In this document: positions 33,078-44,221 of the stretch, piece by piece
How the letters are laid out: every line of letters begins with the position of its first letter
Numbering within the stretch: position 1 is the stretch's first letter
Position numbers and translations under genes: made by a program
Notes under the pieces: model-generated
The model's database searches: none
What the model was told of the DNA's origin: nothing
What the model saw: the letters and a program-made list of their open reading frames with translations, nothing else
NCBI GenBank assembly: GCA_903813345.2
Contig: CAIIXF020000010.1
Location: 32,576,425-32,640,424, forward strand
Source: Owenia fusiformis
Taxonomy: Eukaryota > Annelida > Polychaeta > Sabellida > Oweniidae
DNA length: 64,000 nucleotides
Direction: 5' to 3'

Positions 33078-33207
33078 TAAAAAGGAGAGAAATATCCAAG
33101 GAACAAACAAAACAGGGATAGAGTATATGCATCAAATTGTCACAAAAACAATAGTTAATTCAAATTATAGAGAGAATGATGTAAAATTAAAATGATAATG
33201 TCCATCT
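33078..33207 (-). repeat. CCGTCTGC-family copy, diverged
   Basis: AAGGAACAAA, ATTCAAATTATAGAGAGAAT, GATAATGTCCATC. Confidence 0.6.
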
Positions 33208-33254
33208 TTTGAATAGTGTTTACCTTCTGCTCTCATTTATACCTAACATTTTCA

Positions 33255-33412
33255 TTGGTCATTCCCTTTCAACGTTTTTTTTCTTTAAAAATTGAATAAA
33301 CTTTCTGATTTTCTTTCATTTCCATATAATTCAGTGTTAACTACATGCCTGTTTACTTTATTCCTTGCTAATTCCGCTCTTTTCTACTCTATTTTGCAAT
33401 TTAAAACATGAC
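33255..33412 (+). repeat. CCGTCTGC-family copy
   Basis: ACTACATGCCTGTTTACTTT, CTAATTCCGCTCTTTTC, TTTAAAACATGACC; start degraded. Confidence 0.88.
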
Positions 33413-33558
33413 CACCAAGTCTTTCTCTCTCACAGGTTAAGACAGTTATGAATATATTGGTCATGAGGGTTCAAACATAACAAAATAATGTAAAAGTCAA
33501 AGATGCCAAGCATTATGAGATCTTTTTACTCCTGTTCAACATATCTTTGTTCTATCTA

Positions 33559-33706
33559 CAGGCCCGTAGCCAGGGGGGTTCGAAGGGTTCCCCCCTGGCC
33601 AAAAAATCTTTCAAATTCATGTCATTTTTCACCATTCTGAATTTTTTTTCACCATTCTGAATTTTTCAAAAAGTGACCCCCATAGCAAATCCTGGCTACG
33701 GGCCTG
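33559..33706. mobile_element. GGCCYGTAGCCAGG-type MITE, copy 2, with ATCTA duplication
   Basis: The ends CAGGCCCGTAGCCAGG and CCTGGCTACGGGCCTG are perfect inverted repeats. The 5-bp ATCTA directly flanks both sides. The interior shares TTTTTCACCATTCTGAA with the copy at 9395-9554 in inverted order, so the two copies lie in opposite orientation. Confidence 0.85.
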
Positions 33707-33740
33707 ATCTATATACACATATGAATACTTGCAACCTTAC

Positions 33741-33861
33741 CACAGAACAGGAGTGTGTCGTCAAAGGAGTATCTGTCTGAGAGTCGATACAAAGGGAGCA
33801 TTCCTCATCTATCCTGATTTTCTGAGCCTAGTACACTCATCGTAAGTGTCGATGAAGATCT
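33741..33861 (-). other. Candidate 5' non-coding exon of the Kirrel-like gene
   Basis: On the minus strand a plausible donor (CTGTG followed by GTAAGG, 33740-33735) closes a non-repetitive 120-nt stretch preceded by a possible AAAAG acceptor. The 5'UTR exon must lie upstream of 30610, and this is one of few unique, splice-site-bounded stretches there. It holds a short upstream frame that stops quickly. No transcript evidence is available; this is a guess from splice signals. Confidence 0.22.
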
Positions 33862-34224
33862 CTTTTAATCAAGGAAAATCAAACTTCATAATGGTATCAA
33901 TCAAATAACTTGTAATTTGATCCACCTTTCAAACTGAAAAATGTGTTCTGACCACACCCACCAACAGACAAAAACAAAAAATCCATGTCCAATGCATACA
34001 TCACCACTTTAAGTATGACAATGAAAGAGTGTCACTTTAACATATAACTGAACAAAACTTAATACATGTAAGGATCCCGCTCTCAGAAAAATAAAATATA
34101 GAAAGATAGGCTAAGTTAGTCCAGAGCAATAATCTTAGTACAAGATTAGTTCAACTCCCCCACCTGGTTCAAAGTGTGATATCTGGCATTTGACCTGGCA
34201 CGTGGAACCTATCAACAAAATATC

Positions 34225-34398
34225 ATGGGGTTACATTTTAAACTAGAAAATTAAGAGGAAAATAGTGATATTAACAAAAAATAAAGTATATGGCCATGTA
34301 GTTAACACTCTAAATTGTATAGAAATGAAAGAATTTCGAACATTTCATTCAAATTTTTGAGAGAAATTGATTGAAATAAGCATGAGCAGACGGACATT
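34225..34398 (-). repeat. CCGTCTGC-family copy
   Basis: GGGGTTACATTTTAAA to GAGCAGACGGACATTT. A degraded plus copy may follow at 34430-34520. Confidence 0.9.
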
Positions 34399-34964
34399 TA
34401 AGCAGCCGTTTGGGGCCTAAGGCACCTGGTTCTTATCCTCTCACAAAATTTCACTTGTGCTATGTTTTCATTTCATGTATTTTTATCTAAAATATGAATA
34501 ACTGTCTTATTTTCTTGAATTATTGCATAATTCTGCAGTTTTCTGATCAAATATCTTAATCTGGAATATACTCTTAACCAAAATGTTAACTCTAATCTTT
34601 AGAGTACAGCTACAGCTAGCCTCTTACAAAGAATACTACACACTCTCAAATTGGCATGACTCCAAGCCTTCAAGTGTCCAAGATCCTTACATTTAATTCA
34701 ATTATAGAACAACTGCATGCAAGTCAGACAACCTTAATGTCCTATGGCAAGGTAAAACCAGTTCTAATTTAACTCATGTCTGTGCTAAGAACTAAGTCAA
34801 TGGCGTCTAACACAGTTGTTCACTTATTCGTAGAGCCTAGGGGTGCAGAACATGTAACCCTGAATACCCATTAGGAACCCTAGAAAAATACCCTTTTATT
34901 TCCAATACTTTCATTTGGTGTTTTCTATTTGATCTTCAACTACCCAATTTACTAAGCTCTCAGA

Positions 34965-35255
34965 CTGAAGGTTAGGGACGATAAATATCGAACGGAATGC
35001 GTGACATATCCGTATTTCACGTGAAAAGTCCGAACGAAATGCGTACGTTTTTTCCCGTCGTTTGTATTTTTGCTGTGTAGACGATCTTTTTTAGAAAATT
35101 TCTACAGAAATATTTTTGCTTGACAATTAACAGGTAAAATGCGTATTTGCGTGACATTTTCTGTCACGCAAAAATAACTGGCGTGACTTCAAATTCTTCA
35201 GCAAATGCGTGACAAATACGCAAATTGCGGGACAGTTGACAGGCCTGCATATCTG
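34965..35255. mobile_element. CG-containing island with GCGTGAC repeats, possible element remnant
   Basis: This is a short patch with many CG dinucleotides in an AT-rich region. AAATGCGTGACAAATACGC-like phrases occur about four times, with ATGCGTATTTGCGTGACA and CTGTCACGCAAAAA forming a local hairpin. No terminal repeats or coding frame were found. It is likely a fragment of a mobile element that I do not recognise. Confidence 0.4.
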
Positions 35256-35473
35256 ACCTGGCATGTGAAACCAAAATGATATGGTGGTCATGGTTTTAAT
35301 TGACAAATAGAATGAAAAAGTATGAGACCAGAATAAAGCATCCTCCGATCAAAGGGCTTCAAAATTCAGATATCTTCTTTCTTTTTACCCTCTGCTATAA
35401 CCAAATGGGAAGCACCCGATTAAACTGAATCATGTGATCTAATTATGCGCTGATGACGTAAACATGATTGCTG

Positions 35474-35495
35474 TCGCAGTGTTGCGACAGCGAAT
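35474..35495. other. Perfect short hairpin GCTGTCGCA-GTGT-TGCGACAGC
   Basis: A 9-bp stem with a 4-base loop. A TGATGACGTAA (CRE-like) motif lies 20 bases to the left. No gene is attached to it. Confidence 0.4.
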
Positions 35496-35639
35496 CAAAT
35501 TGTGAGTTCTTAATCGGAGAAATGCAAACTGCTTATAGCAGGGGGGAAGAAGGAGGTATGGATTCTGGACACCTGCTTAGAAGGATGAGAATAAAGTTAA
35601 TAGACATGTAGTGGACACTATAAATTAAATTGAGTTGAG

Positions 35640-35760
35640 CCAAGACCAAATAGAGCAGCCATGACCATATAGAGCAGCCATGACCAAATTGAGCAGCCAT
35701 GACCAAATTGAACAGCCATGACCAAATAGAGCAGCCATGAGCAAATTTAAGCAGCCATGA
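35640..35760. repeat. 19-bp tandem repeat (GACCAAATAGAGCAGCCAT)
   Basis: About six copies, with substitutions in ATAGAG, ATTGAG and ATTGAA. It accounts for a spurious minus-strand frame. Confidence 0.9.
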
Positions 35761-36935
35761 CAAATCATAACTTCTTGTGAGTTGTCCTTAGAACAGAAAA
35801 TCACTCATGCCCTTAAAATAAAAGTTATCACTCATAATGGCTAAAAAGTGATTATGTTCTCAAATCGATGTACACAATCTTTAGTTTTGAAGGGCAAACC
35901 AACAATGCTTTTACTGTTCTTGGAGATAGATTAATGCCTGGAACCTGTTTGAATGATGTGTTCAAGAGTTAACTTATTATTGTGACAAAAAACACAAACC
36001 CAACCAAGCCTTATAATTGGGCAACATTGGCCAGGAGGTAAATTTTAAAAAATTTAAAAAACTGACACAAAACAAGACCTATAAACTATATGTAGTTAAT
36101 ATGACTTTAGTATTAGATGCACCTAAAATAATTAATATGTACATATACATACGGTAATAGAGTGACACTGTCATAAATAATGTATATCCAAATAAATAAA
36201 CAAATTTTACCAGTACCAACAACCAAAACCACCAATTTCAACGCTTTAAACAAAATACCAAAAATTACACTGCAATTTTCTAAATTCTATTCAGTACAAT
36301 ATTGGAGAAACAGAAGGCGAAGGGCAATATTTCAAGAAAGACATACAGTAGTATATAAACCACTTTAAATCACAAATCACTGAAAAATCAAATCAATTTC
36401 GTTTTGAATTTCCTTTCCTTGGTAACATTGGCCATCCCTTATAACAAGAGAGATGATACTGCCCAGCTGTTTGGACCATCCATTTGTATATAATGTACCT
36501 ATTTCTCTTATTCACATTCCGACACTTACAAATGATGTTTAAAGATGTTCTCTTCTATTGTAATTACACAAAAGCAAACCTATACCAATTATCATTAATA
36601 ATAGTCAGTTTTTCTGCAGATTTTCTGAGACTTTTGGAAACCCTGTCCAAGTCAAAAACCTGATATATTGTTCAGCTTAGCAGTGGGCCTAGAATATTAC
36701 ATCAGTAGAACCACAAATATGCAGACTGTATCATTTTGGCATATTTGTCAATATGTCATTTGAGTCAGATATCATTATAAGATTTGGGTCACATAGATTT
36801 ACACTACTGTCTAGTAAGTTTAAGGTTTACAGTTTGGCGCAAAGTCACAAGAAATTATGCACCTTTAGATCATCAGGGTAATGTCAAGATTATACTTACA
36901 GTCAATATATTGTAGTGTATAGGTATACAATATAC

Positions 36936-37066
36936 AATTATTGACCTCTCCAGAGGTTTACTGTCAAAATTATATCCCGAGACTGTAAACCGAGACCGTA
37001 GGTCGAGGTTTACAGTCGAGGGATATAATTTTGACAGTAAACCGAATGGAGAGGTCTATAATTGTT
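36936..37066. repeat. 130-bp palindrome next to a recombinase fragment
   Basis: ACAATTATTGACCTCTCC on the left is matched by GGAGAGGTCTATAATTGT on the right. The inner part GTTTACTGTCAAAATTATAT / ATATAATTTTGACAGTAAAC is perfectly complementary and continues almost to the centre (near 37000) through GACTGTAAACC and GGTTTACAGTC. The right edge coincides with the stop codon of the frame at 37070-37360. Confidence 0.9.
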
Positions 37067-37069
37067 TTG

Positions 37070-37360
37070 TTAGTCCAAAGAATATCTTAGATTTTTCTGA
37101 CCCTTGAAGTTGACTTGAAGTTGGATCCAGACCCTCGAGACGTTCATGTTGTATTTCAGTATATCGGCAGTAAGTTCACTCAATGGAGTCAAATTACTCT
37201 CTTGGGCGAAGTCCACTAAAAGCTTTGTACAAAGTTTTAGATTTTTCTTCGTATTTTGACTGTCTTTACTCTCTAAGAGACTAATAATATCCTCATCTTC
37301 AACATTTTTGAAACGGCTAGTGCTAGCGGCGGCCATTTTATCGTCTGATAATGACGTCAT
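37070..37360 (-). pseudogene. N-terminal fragment of a Crypton/KIAA1958-type tyrosine recombinase protein
   Basis: A 96-residue frame reads FKNVEDEDIISLLESKDSQN, then TKKNLKLCTKLLVDF. This resembles the N-terminal region of Crypton-derived recombinase proteins (KIAA1958/QRICH1-like, pattern E-x-x-L-x-x-L-x-x-x-K-D-S-x-N-T-x-K) that are abundant in marine invertebrate genomes. The end, NFKGQKNLRYSLD, also fits the family. The catalytic C-terminal half is missing: the frame stops at the edge of a palindrome. On the minus strand, upstream of the ATG (37360), are a CRE (TGACGTCA near 37355) and an inverted CCAAT box (TGATTGGTCAA near 37445). Most likely a deleted element copy. The family call rests on memory of the motif, not a search. 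Confidence 0.55.
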
Positions 37361-37500
37361 TTTAGTGGAATGCTGGGAATATTATTCACCGGCAATGCAT
37401 TGCGCGGTGTACAGTTAAAATTATTCACCGCTCGTTGACCAATCAAAATCGAGTATTTCAACTGAGGTACTAACAATTTAACTTGTTGACTTCTGAGGGA
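37361..37500 (-). promoter_or_regulatory. Promoter-like region of the recombinase fragment
   Basis: Reading the minus strand: ATTTTGATTGGTCAACGAG (CCAAT box), GGTGAATAATTTT, a small GC-rich hairpin (CACCGCGCAATGCATTGCCGGTG), then AATGACGTCATT just before the ATG. This spacing is typical of promoters carried by DNA elements. Function is inferred. Confidence 0.4.
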
Positions 37501-37800
37501 GTCAACAAATACATTCAATAAAAGTATACAGGTACTTTGGTTTGATTGAATGACACTCTGTTCTCTATAGTGGCATTTTATCTATTCTTTCCTGTTTTTG
37601 TAGGGTAAGATGCCAAACTAGAAAGAAGTGTGTTCATATCAAAGAGCATTTTTAAATTCAGAATCCATTGGGGTTTCCTGACCTTTAAACCTACCCTTAC
37701 ATATTTCAATAATTATAAGAAGCCTTACTGACTTATCCTTAAAACATGCCTGGATTTATCCATAGGATCCCTAATATAACTGGTGAGACAGATATTAATG

Positions 37801-37970
37801 GGGTCATGTTTTGAAATGTGAAATAAAGCCAAAAAGAGTGGAATTAGCAAGGAGTAAAGTAAACAGGCATGTAGTTAACACTCTAAATTATATAAAAATG
37901 CAAGAAAATCAAACACTTTATTCAAATTTTAGAGAGAAATTGAGTGGGATAAGCATGAGCAGACAGATAT
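37801..37970 (-). repeat. CCGTCTGC-family copy
   Basis: GGGTCATGTTTTGAAATG to ATGAGCAGACAGATAT. Confidence 0.93.
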
Positions 37971-38145
37971 TTTAATCACTGGTAATCAGTTACAGGTATT
38001 CGCCATGGTAACAAGAAGCAAATTGTCATGATATGTTTGTGAAAATTGACATCTGTAAAAAGCTAATTTTTTAACATGAAGTTTAAATGTTACATGCTGC
38101 AGCCAGGGGTAGATTCCCAAAACAAAATATAAAAAATCATGGATA

Positions 38146-38294
38146 TTTCAAACCATTTCTCTCTACAATTTGAATAAACTGTCTGAATTTCTTGCATTTC
38201 TGTATAATTTAGAGTGTTCACTATATTCCCATTCACTTTATTCCTTGCTAATTCCTCTCTTTTAAGCAGTATTTCATGTTTTAAAATATGACCA
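38146..38294 (+). repeat. CCGTCTGC-family copy
   Basis: TTTCTCTCTACAATTTGAAT to TTTTAAAATATGACC; start lost. Confidence 0.88.
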
Positions 38295-39015
38295 TTTTGG
38301 TTTGGCTGATTATTTTTAAGCTTGATGGTGCTTGTTTTTGCTATGCTTAATAAGCAGAAAATCCCAACAAGACAAACATCATACTGTCATGTCAAAAATT
38401 TGCACTTAGGGTTAAATTTTCACTTTTTCATGCAACCAAAAAGCACCCTTATGTTCAACAAACTACTTTTTCTAATTATACAATTTCTACATATATAACT
38501 CCTAACCAGGAAAAACAAAAAAAGAAAGTGAAAATAGAAACAAACAGCTAATTCAAAAAAAAAAACGCTGCCACCATATCCTGTACTGGATAATACTTTT
38601 TTCAGCATATTGCAAAAAAACAATTTTCCTGATCAATAAAATTGGGAATTTAGTGTGAACCATATGGAACATTTTACATTTGGCATTTATTCATGTTTTG
38701 ACCATGTTAAGACTGTTTTTCCATCAACACTGGTCTAATGAATGATAACTTAACAATTTTAAGCACCATAATGTCTATGTTGAAAACCTAAAGGATGAAT
38801 TTATGCCAAGATACCAAAATAAGAAAACAATTAAAGTGTAAGTATTTGAAAGTTAAAAATGTCCAGGCTGAACGCTTGAGGTAAAATCTGTTTTAGGAGG
38901 TTTGGAAATAAGAAAAATGTTAAAATCAAACCCCTATAAACCAAGCAATATTAACTAAATTAATGGTGCACCTAAATTGAATAATGCAAGAACATTAAGT
39001 GCACTCAACAATAAA

Positions 39016-39183
39016 ATGTCCGTCTGCTTTTGACAATTTCATGCAGTTCTCTTTAAAATTTGAATGAAATGTCTTATTTTCTTGCATTTCTATATAATTC
39101 AGAGTATCTGCTTTAAGTCTAAATTATTTCATTCCTTGCTAATTCCTCTTATTCCACTCTATTTTGCATTTCAAAACATGTCC
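39016..39183 (+). repeat. CCGTCTGC-family copy
   Basis: ATGTCCGTCTGC to TTTCAAAACATGTCCC. Pairs with the minus copy at 39320. Confidence 0.92.
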
Positions 39184-39319
39184 CACTTGTCAGATTATGC
39201 AAAGTTTGTGCAAGATTCAGTATACAGCTAGAAGACTTTCAAAATTAGTTAATCTCTTCTACATGCATTCATTAACACTTTGACCACACTTGATTTCCCT
39301 TTCAATAAAATAACCTGAT

Positions 39320-39486
39320 AGTCATGTTTTAAAAGTCAAATTAGAGTAAAAAGGAGTGGAATTAGCAAGGAATAAAGTAAACAGGCATGTAGTTGACACT
39401 CTAAATTGTATAGAAATGCAGGAATATTATGCACTTTATTCAAATTTTAGAGAGAAATTGAGTGGAATATGCATGAGCAGACGGAT
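39320..39486 (-). repeat. CCGTCTGC-family copy
   Basis: AGTCATGTTTTAAAAG to ATGAGCAGACGGA. With the copy at 39016 it forms a 470-bp unit with inverted ends. Confidence 0.92.
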
Positions 39487-40079
39487 TTTTTATGATGGCT
39501 GTGTTTAATTAATCCTGTTATCATCTTCTCTTATTACATCATTCAATACTACATGAACTGACCTTTCAAAAATTCATGCAGTTCAATCGTGATATCAAGT
39601 CCAAAATGCTATAATAAAATGGGAGGAATCGGTTAAATAAAGAAATCAACAATTTAACTGCAAGAATATGTTAGAAAATCTTACAATTAAGCCAAGTCAT
39701 GAAGGAGTTAATAGATTTGAAAATTGAGAATGGGCATAGCGATATTTTTTGTAAGGGTCCATACACCATGACTTACCAACTAAGTTATCTGAGGAACAAG
39801 TTTCTGATTTATGTAGCAGACTTTTCTCTTTAATGTTGGCATAAAATGCATGTATACAGTCTTGAATCAAGTCTCTGGTTCTGGGAGTAACAAGGGCTTG
39901 AAGCAGGACTACTATATTCAAATATTAGAGTGGTAAAGCTATATTAGGGTGGTTTATATATATTTTTTGTACATGAGCTTATAGTATTATAATCCCCAAG
40001 GATAACTGTCCTGTCTCAACTGCCCCTCCCCCTCTCCCCAACTCAACTACATGCCATGTACATATGTAAGCAGGTCACA

Positions 40080-41022
40080 CTGGCGAATCTGGGGGGACCT
40101 GGGGTGGGCCCAGAAAAAAAAATTGGTACCAAAAAAGGGCCTTAAGGCCCCAAAAAGTGGGCCTTTTTGGTCATTACTGGGTCTTTGAGGCCTTCTTTTT
40201 TAATTTCAGGCCAAATTTTAAAGAAAATGGGTTTAACATGTTTAACCTTCTGCACTCCGACTTATTTCAGCAAATATATCCCACGCATCTGACTTATTTT
40301 TCAAAAATGATATGCCTGGACTAAATAATTAATATCTCAATAACTACTGAATGAATCTGGATAAAATTTTCACAAAGGGAAGATACACTAGCGTGGCTCA
40401 TGAGAAAAATGTTCTCATGAATTTTTTTCGTACATAAACACGACTGGGCTTGAATATACCATGAATACTCCTCCAGAATCCGCCGTTTCGCCCCTCGGGA
40501 GATTCAACGTCTGGTCAGAATCCAAAACTGAATTTGCAGAGATCGAATGTTCTTCTTTTCAGTTCAGAAAATATTCTAGTTTCTATTTTCGATGACCATT
40601 ATCGGCTTCCAAGAGCCTAAAGAGCTCGAAATCGCAATCCATTTCCTCCACATTTTCGTTGTGATCGTATTTGGCCGTCATTTTGTACGATTTGTTCACT
40701 AAAAACGACTTAAACACTGTTGAATTGTTGAATTGAGAAATATTTTTCGAAACATCGCCATTTCTAGGTCAACAGGAAGTCACCTACTAAGGACTGAATA
40801 AATCGGGCAATCTAATTGGATCATAAGAACGGCGGGAAAAAGTAAAGTTTTCAAAAGTTAGATTTGTGTCGTCCGGATCCGCCGGTGGATTCTGGGGGTA
40901 GTTTTGAATGGGCGGACGCGGTCGCCGGTGGTCTGCTAAAGGTTAAGGGCCCAACATTTTTTTCTCTGACCTGAAATTGCCCCCCCCCTCCCCTTATTGG
41001 TTCCCAGATCCGCCCCTGGGTC
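40080..41022. mobile_element. Outer element with GGCGGATCTGGG-type ends, split by a nested insertion
   Basis: The left end TGGCGAATCTGGGGGG and right end TTCCCAGATCCGCCCCTG are inverted. Without the nested insert the element would be about 240 bp, and GGGCCTTTTT/GGGCCTTAAGGCC motifs near the left match GGGCCCAAC at the right junction. The TTAA at the nested site reads continuously across. No coding frame. Confidence 0.65.
40246..40942 (-). mobile_element. Nested piggyBac-like deletion derivative, 697 bp
   Basis: TTAA flanks both ends (40242-40245 and 40943-40946). The ends CCTTCTGCACTCC and GGTGGTCTGCTAAAGG are imperfect inverted repeats of the CCYTTNGCA type seen in piggyBac elements. On the minus strand a short frame starts near 40685 (MTAKYDHNENVEEMDCDFEL, then 12 residues and stop): an acidic N-terminus of the kind found before piggyBac transposase domains, with no transposase following. 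CG-rich compared with its surroundings. Family call is inferred from TTAA and end sequence. Confidence 0.6.
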
Positions 41023-41756
41023 ATAAGATCTCTTCTAATAATTAGTATTTTATGATAATTTCAAAAGTACACTAACATCTTACTTTTACAATATCAGCAG
41101 AAATCAGAAATCTTTACTAACCTTAACATTTCTTCTCCATAAACAAAATAATTTTCTCGATTGAAAATTTGAAATTTCAGAAGTTTATAGTTCTGCCTAT
41201 GTCTGATAAATATAGTTTCAGGCATTTTAAAATATTAAATGAAATGGAATTCCTAATTTTGGTAAATTAAACAATCCGAAGAGAAAGTACTTTAAATGAG
41301 TGAATTATAAAATCCTTAACCCTAAACTAATTGATATCATATTCCCTGAAACTTAAAATATTAAATGATTTTATTTTCAAATATTTTCAAGAACGGTAGC
41401 ATGCAAAGATGATAATAACAGATTTAATTTTCTTTTGAGAAAGAAATTGTGCTTGAATGATAAAAGAGATAGGTTTAATTTACTGTCAACAATTAAGTAG
41501 ATTTAGTTCTAAGTATAAGCATATCTTTAAACTGAAGATTGAACATAGAACATCAACTTCAAGGTTTTGATCTAAAATCACTAACATGGAATAAAATAAT
41601 ATTCAGACATATTGTCAATACAATATACAATACTTTTGCAAAAAATACATTGTACGCCTTAACTCTAATATCAGGCAAAACAGACGCGGCATAAAAATAA
41701 ATGAAATGCCTCTGATTTGTTATTAAATTGTGTTTCCAAATAAAACATCACAGGGA

Positions 41757-41862
41757 AATTGATGGTTAAAAATGGAGAAAAATCTGTTTGAGATAGTAAA
41801 TACACCAAAAAATCAAAAGGAAATTGATGTTTAAAATTGAAAAAAATCTGTTCCAGATATAC
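41757..41862. repeat. Two-copy tandem duplication, about 62 bp
   Basis: AAATTGATGGTTAAAAATGG with AAAAATCTGTTTGAGATA is followed by AAATTGATGTTTAAAATTG with AAAAATCTGTTCCAGATA. The copies are diverged. Confidence 0.6.
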
Positions 41863-42016
41863 ATGTAGTCACTATGCCATGTGTGCCTTATAATTAGTGC
41901 AACAGTTAGTTATCTCTTTAACGAGCAAACATAAAGGGCTAACCATAACAAACTAGTGCAACTTACTTAAAAAACTAATTAGTGGAAGCATTGTTTAATG
42001 GCTGCTTTATGTTTTA

Positions 42017-42186
42017 AATGTCCGTCTGCTTGTGCTTATTTCACTCATTTCTCTTTAAAATTTGAATAAAGCGTCTGATTTTTTTGCATTTTTATACAAT
42101 TTAAAGTGTAAGCTACATGCCTGTTTATTTCATTCCTTGCTAATTCTCTCTTTTGAACCATATTTCATGCTTTAAAACACAACCAT
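42017..42186 (+). repeat. CCGTCTGC-family copy
   Basis: AATGTCCGTCTGCTTGTGC to TTTAAAACACAACC. Confidence 0.92.
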
Positions 42187-42636
42187 TCTGATTTTATCTG
42201 CAGAAAGATAACTTCTTTTGTGCTCCATAAATTATAGTTACACACATCATTATGCAAAGAGTGTGATGTTTGACAAATTAGACAAAAATGAGGAATTTTT
42301 AAGCAATAAAAGAAACAGACATTATGTCTACAACTTTAAATTGTTCAACAATAAATTCTATTCAAATGTAAAAAGGCATGAAGCTAAGCAAGACAACCAT
42401 GTAATTTTAAAATCTTCATAGGGTGAATTCTTTCATCACCTTAATTACTTAACTGTGACACATTTAAAGTGAATGGGTTACATAATGGTACAACTATGAG
42501 TTTATAATTTCTCAAAGCAATGAATAGCTATGTGACATATGCAGAATATCTAAAATTATTTCAAGGGTAAAGATTATCAATATTAATTTTTGTATCTTTC
42601 ACCTTTAACATTGTTACTGTCTGCTTAACGCTCTTA

Positions 42637-42805
42637 AAGTCCGTCTGCTTTGTGCTGATTCCACTCATTTCTCTCTAAAATTTGAATGAAGTATCTGATT
42701 TTCTTGCATTTCTATACAATTTAGAGTGTTAACGACATGCCTGTTTACTTTATTCCTTGCTTATTCCACCCTTTTAAGCATTATTTTGAAATTTAAAATG
42801 TAACC
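42637..42805 (+). repeat. CCGTCTGC-family copy
   Basis: AAGTCCGTCTGCTTTGTGC to ATTTAAAATGTAACC. Confidence 0.92.
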
Positions 42806-42983
42806 ATAGTGACATTTTCACAGGATTGTTCCAGTCTGTGTATGTTCTTCACTGGGATGAATCCACATGAGTCTGAAATTCAACAGTTTGGCAGGCTTAA
42901 AAAATTAGCAGCTCCTTCGACCCATCCTCAGATAAAGAGATATCTGTTTGTTATGTGAAATGTATCCATGAGAAAAAGTCACT

Positions 42984-43125
42984 ATGCTCCAGTTTTAAAA
43001 TTTAAAATAGAGTGGAAAAAAGTGAAATCAGCAAGGAATAAAATGTAAACAGGCATGTAGTTAATATTCCAAACTAAATAGAAAAGCAAAGAAATTAGAC
43101 ACTTTATTCAATTTTTAAGGAGAAA
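42984..43125 (-). repeat. CCGTCTGC-family copy
   Basis: AGTTTTAAAATTTAAAATAG, CAGGCATGTAGTTAATATTC; outer end degraded. Confidence 0.85.
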
Positions 43126-43582
43126 TAGTATAACATACTGTCAAGAGCATATGGAGATTCAAAAGCAATGTAATATGCAAAATGTCACCACCTTCCATTT
43201 ATTACAGATGCCAAATGCTAACCATCGAATGCCAAACACCAAATGGCGAACACAATACACAAAAAAGTTGGAGACATAAAAGCATAAAAGAATTACATGT
43301 GAGCTGTTACTAGGTCCATTCAATAAAGGCGTATCCCTGACCCTGTTTCATGGAAATATACAAAATATGGAAATACATGCATGCATGATTTAATCTATGA
43401 TGAATATTGTGGCCTAAATGGAAAAACAACAGGCCAGAGATGACCTTTAAGCCATTTTTCACAATCATGATAAAAATATGAATTCCATCGTGGAACATTT
43501 CAAGGGAGATTCCTCGAAAGCTTTGATAAATGAATTCCTACATCACCTGTTCCTAAACAAAATCTCTCAACACTATCCAACA

Positions 43583-43725
43583 TCATTTCTCTCTAAAATT
43601 TGAATGAACTGTCTGATTTTCTTGCATTTCTATACAATTTAGAGTGTCAACTACATGCCTGTTTACTTTATTCCTTGCTAATTCAACTCTTTTTTCCACT
43701 ATTTCTCATTTTAAAACACAACCCC
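43583..43725 (+). repeat. CCGTCTGC-family copy
   Basis: TTTCTCTCTAAAATTTGAAT to TTTTAAAACACAACCCC; start lost. Confidence 0.9.
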
Positions 43726-43849
43726 AATGACATTTTGACACACAGGCAGACACAACTGTTTTTCTAAATGGACCGAGTCCTTTGTGCTTTCCACAAAAAC
43801 TAAAAGCTCTCTTGAGTTCAAGATTAAGAAATTAATCCTTCCATGTCAT

Positions 43850-43915
43850 ACCTAATCCCTCTGTGAATACATAATCCCTCTGTGGATATATAATCCTTCT
43901 GTAGATATAGATTTA
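43850..43915. repeat. Short tandem repeat ATAATCCCTCTGTGGATAT
   Basis: Three units of about 20 bp with small changes. Confidence 0.7.
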
Positions 43916-44221
43916 TAATTTGAATGATAACAACAAACAACGCTCTTGTGACTTACTGTTCATCTTTTGGGGATTAACCCATTTCCTGATTTTAGAAAGA
44001 AACAATAGAAAGTTATCTGTTATAAGAAGGAAAATCTGATTCTGGCTCAGAAAACAAAAACAAAACTTCGATAAATCATGACTTTTATTAATGAATCGTG
44101 ATTAAATATTACTTAACCATTTTAATTAGTGAATATTTTAACATTGAAGACAGGGAAAATATTATTAAGGAAATATGAAATCAGGAAGAAGAGATGTAAC
44201 ACATGACTGGGAATAGCAAGA

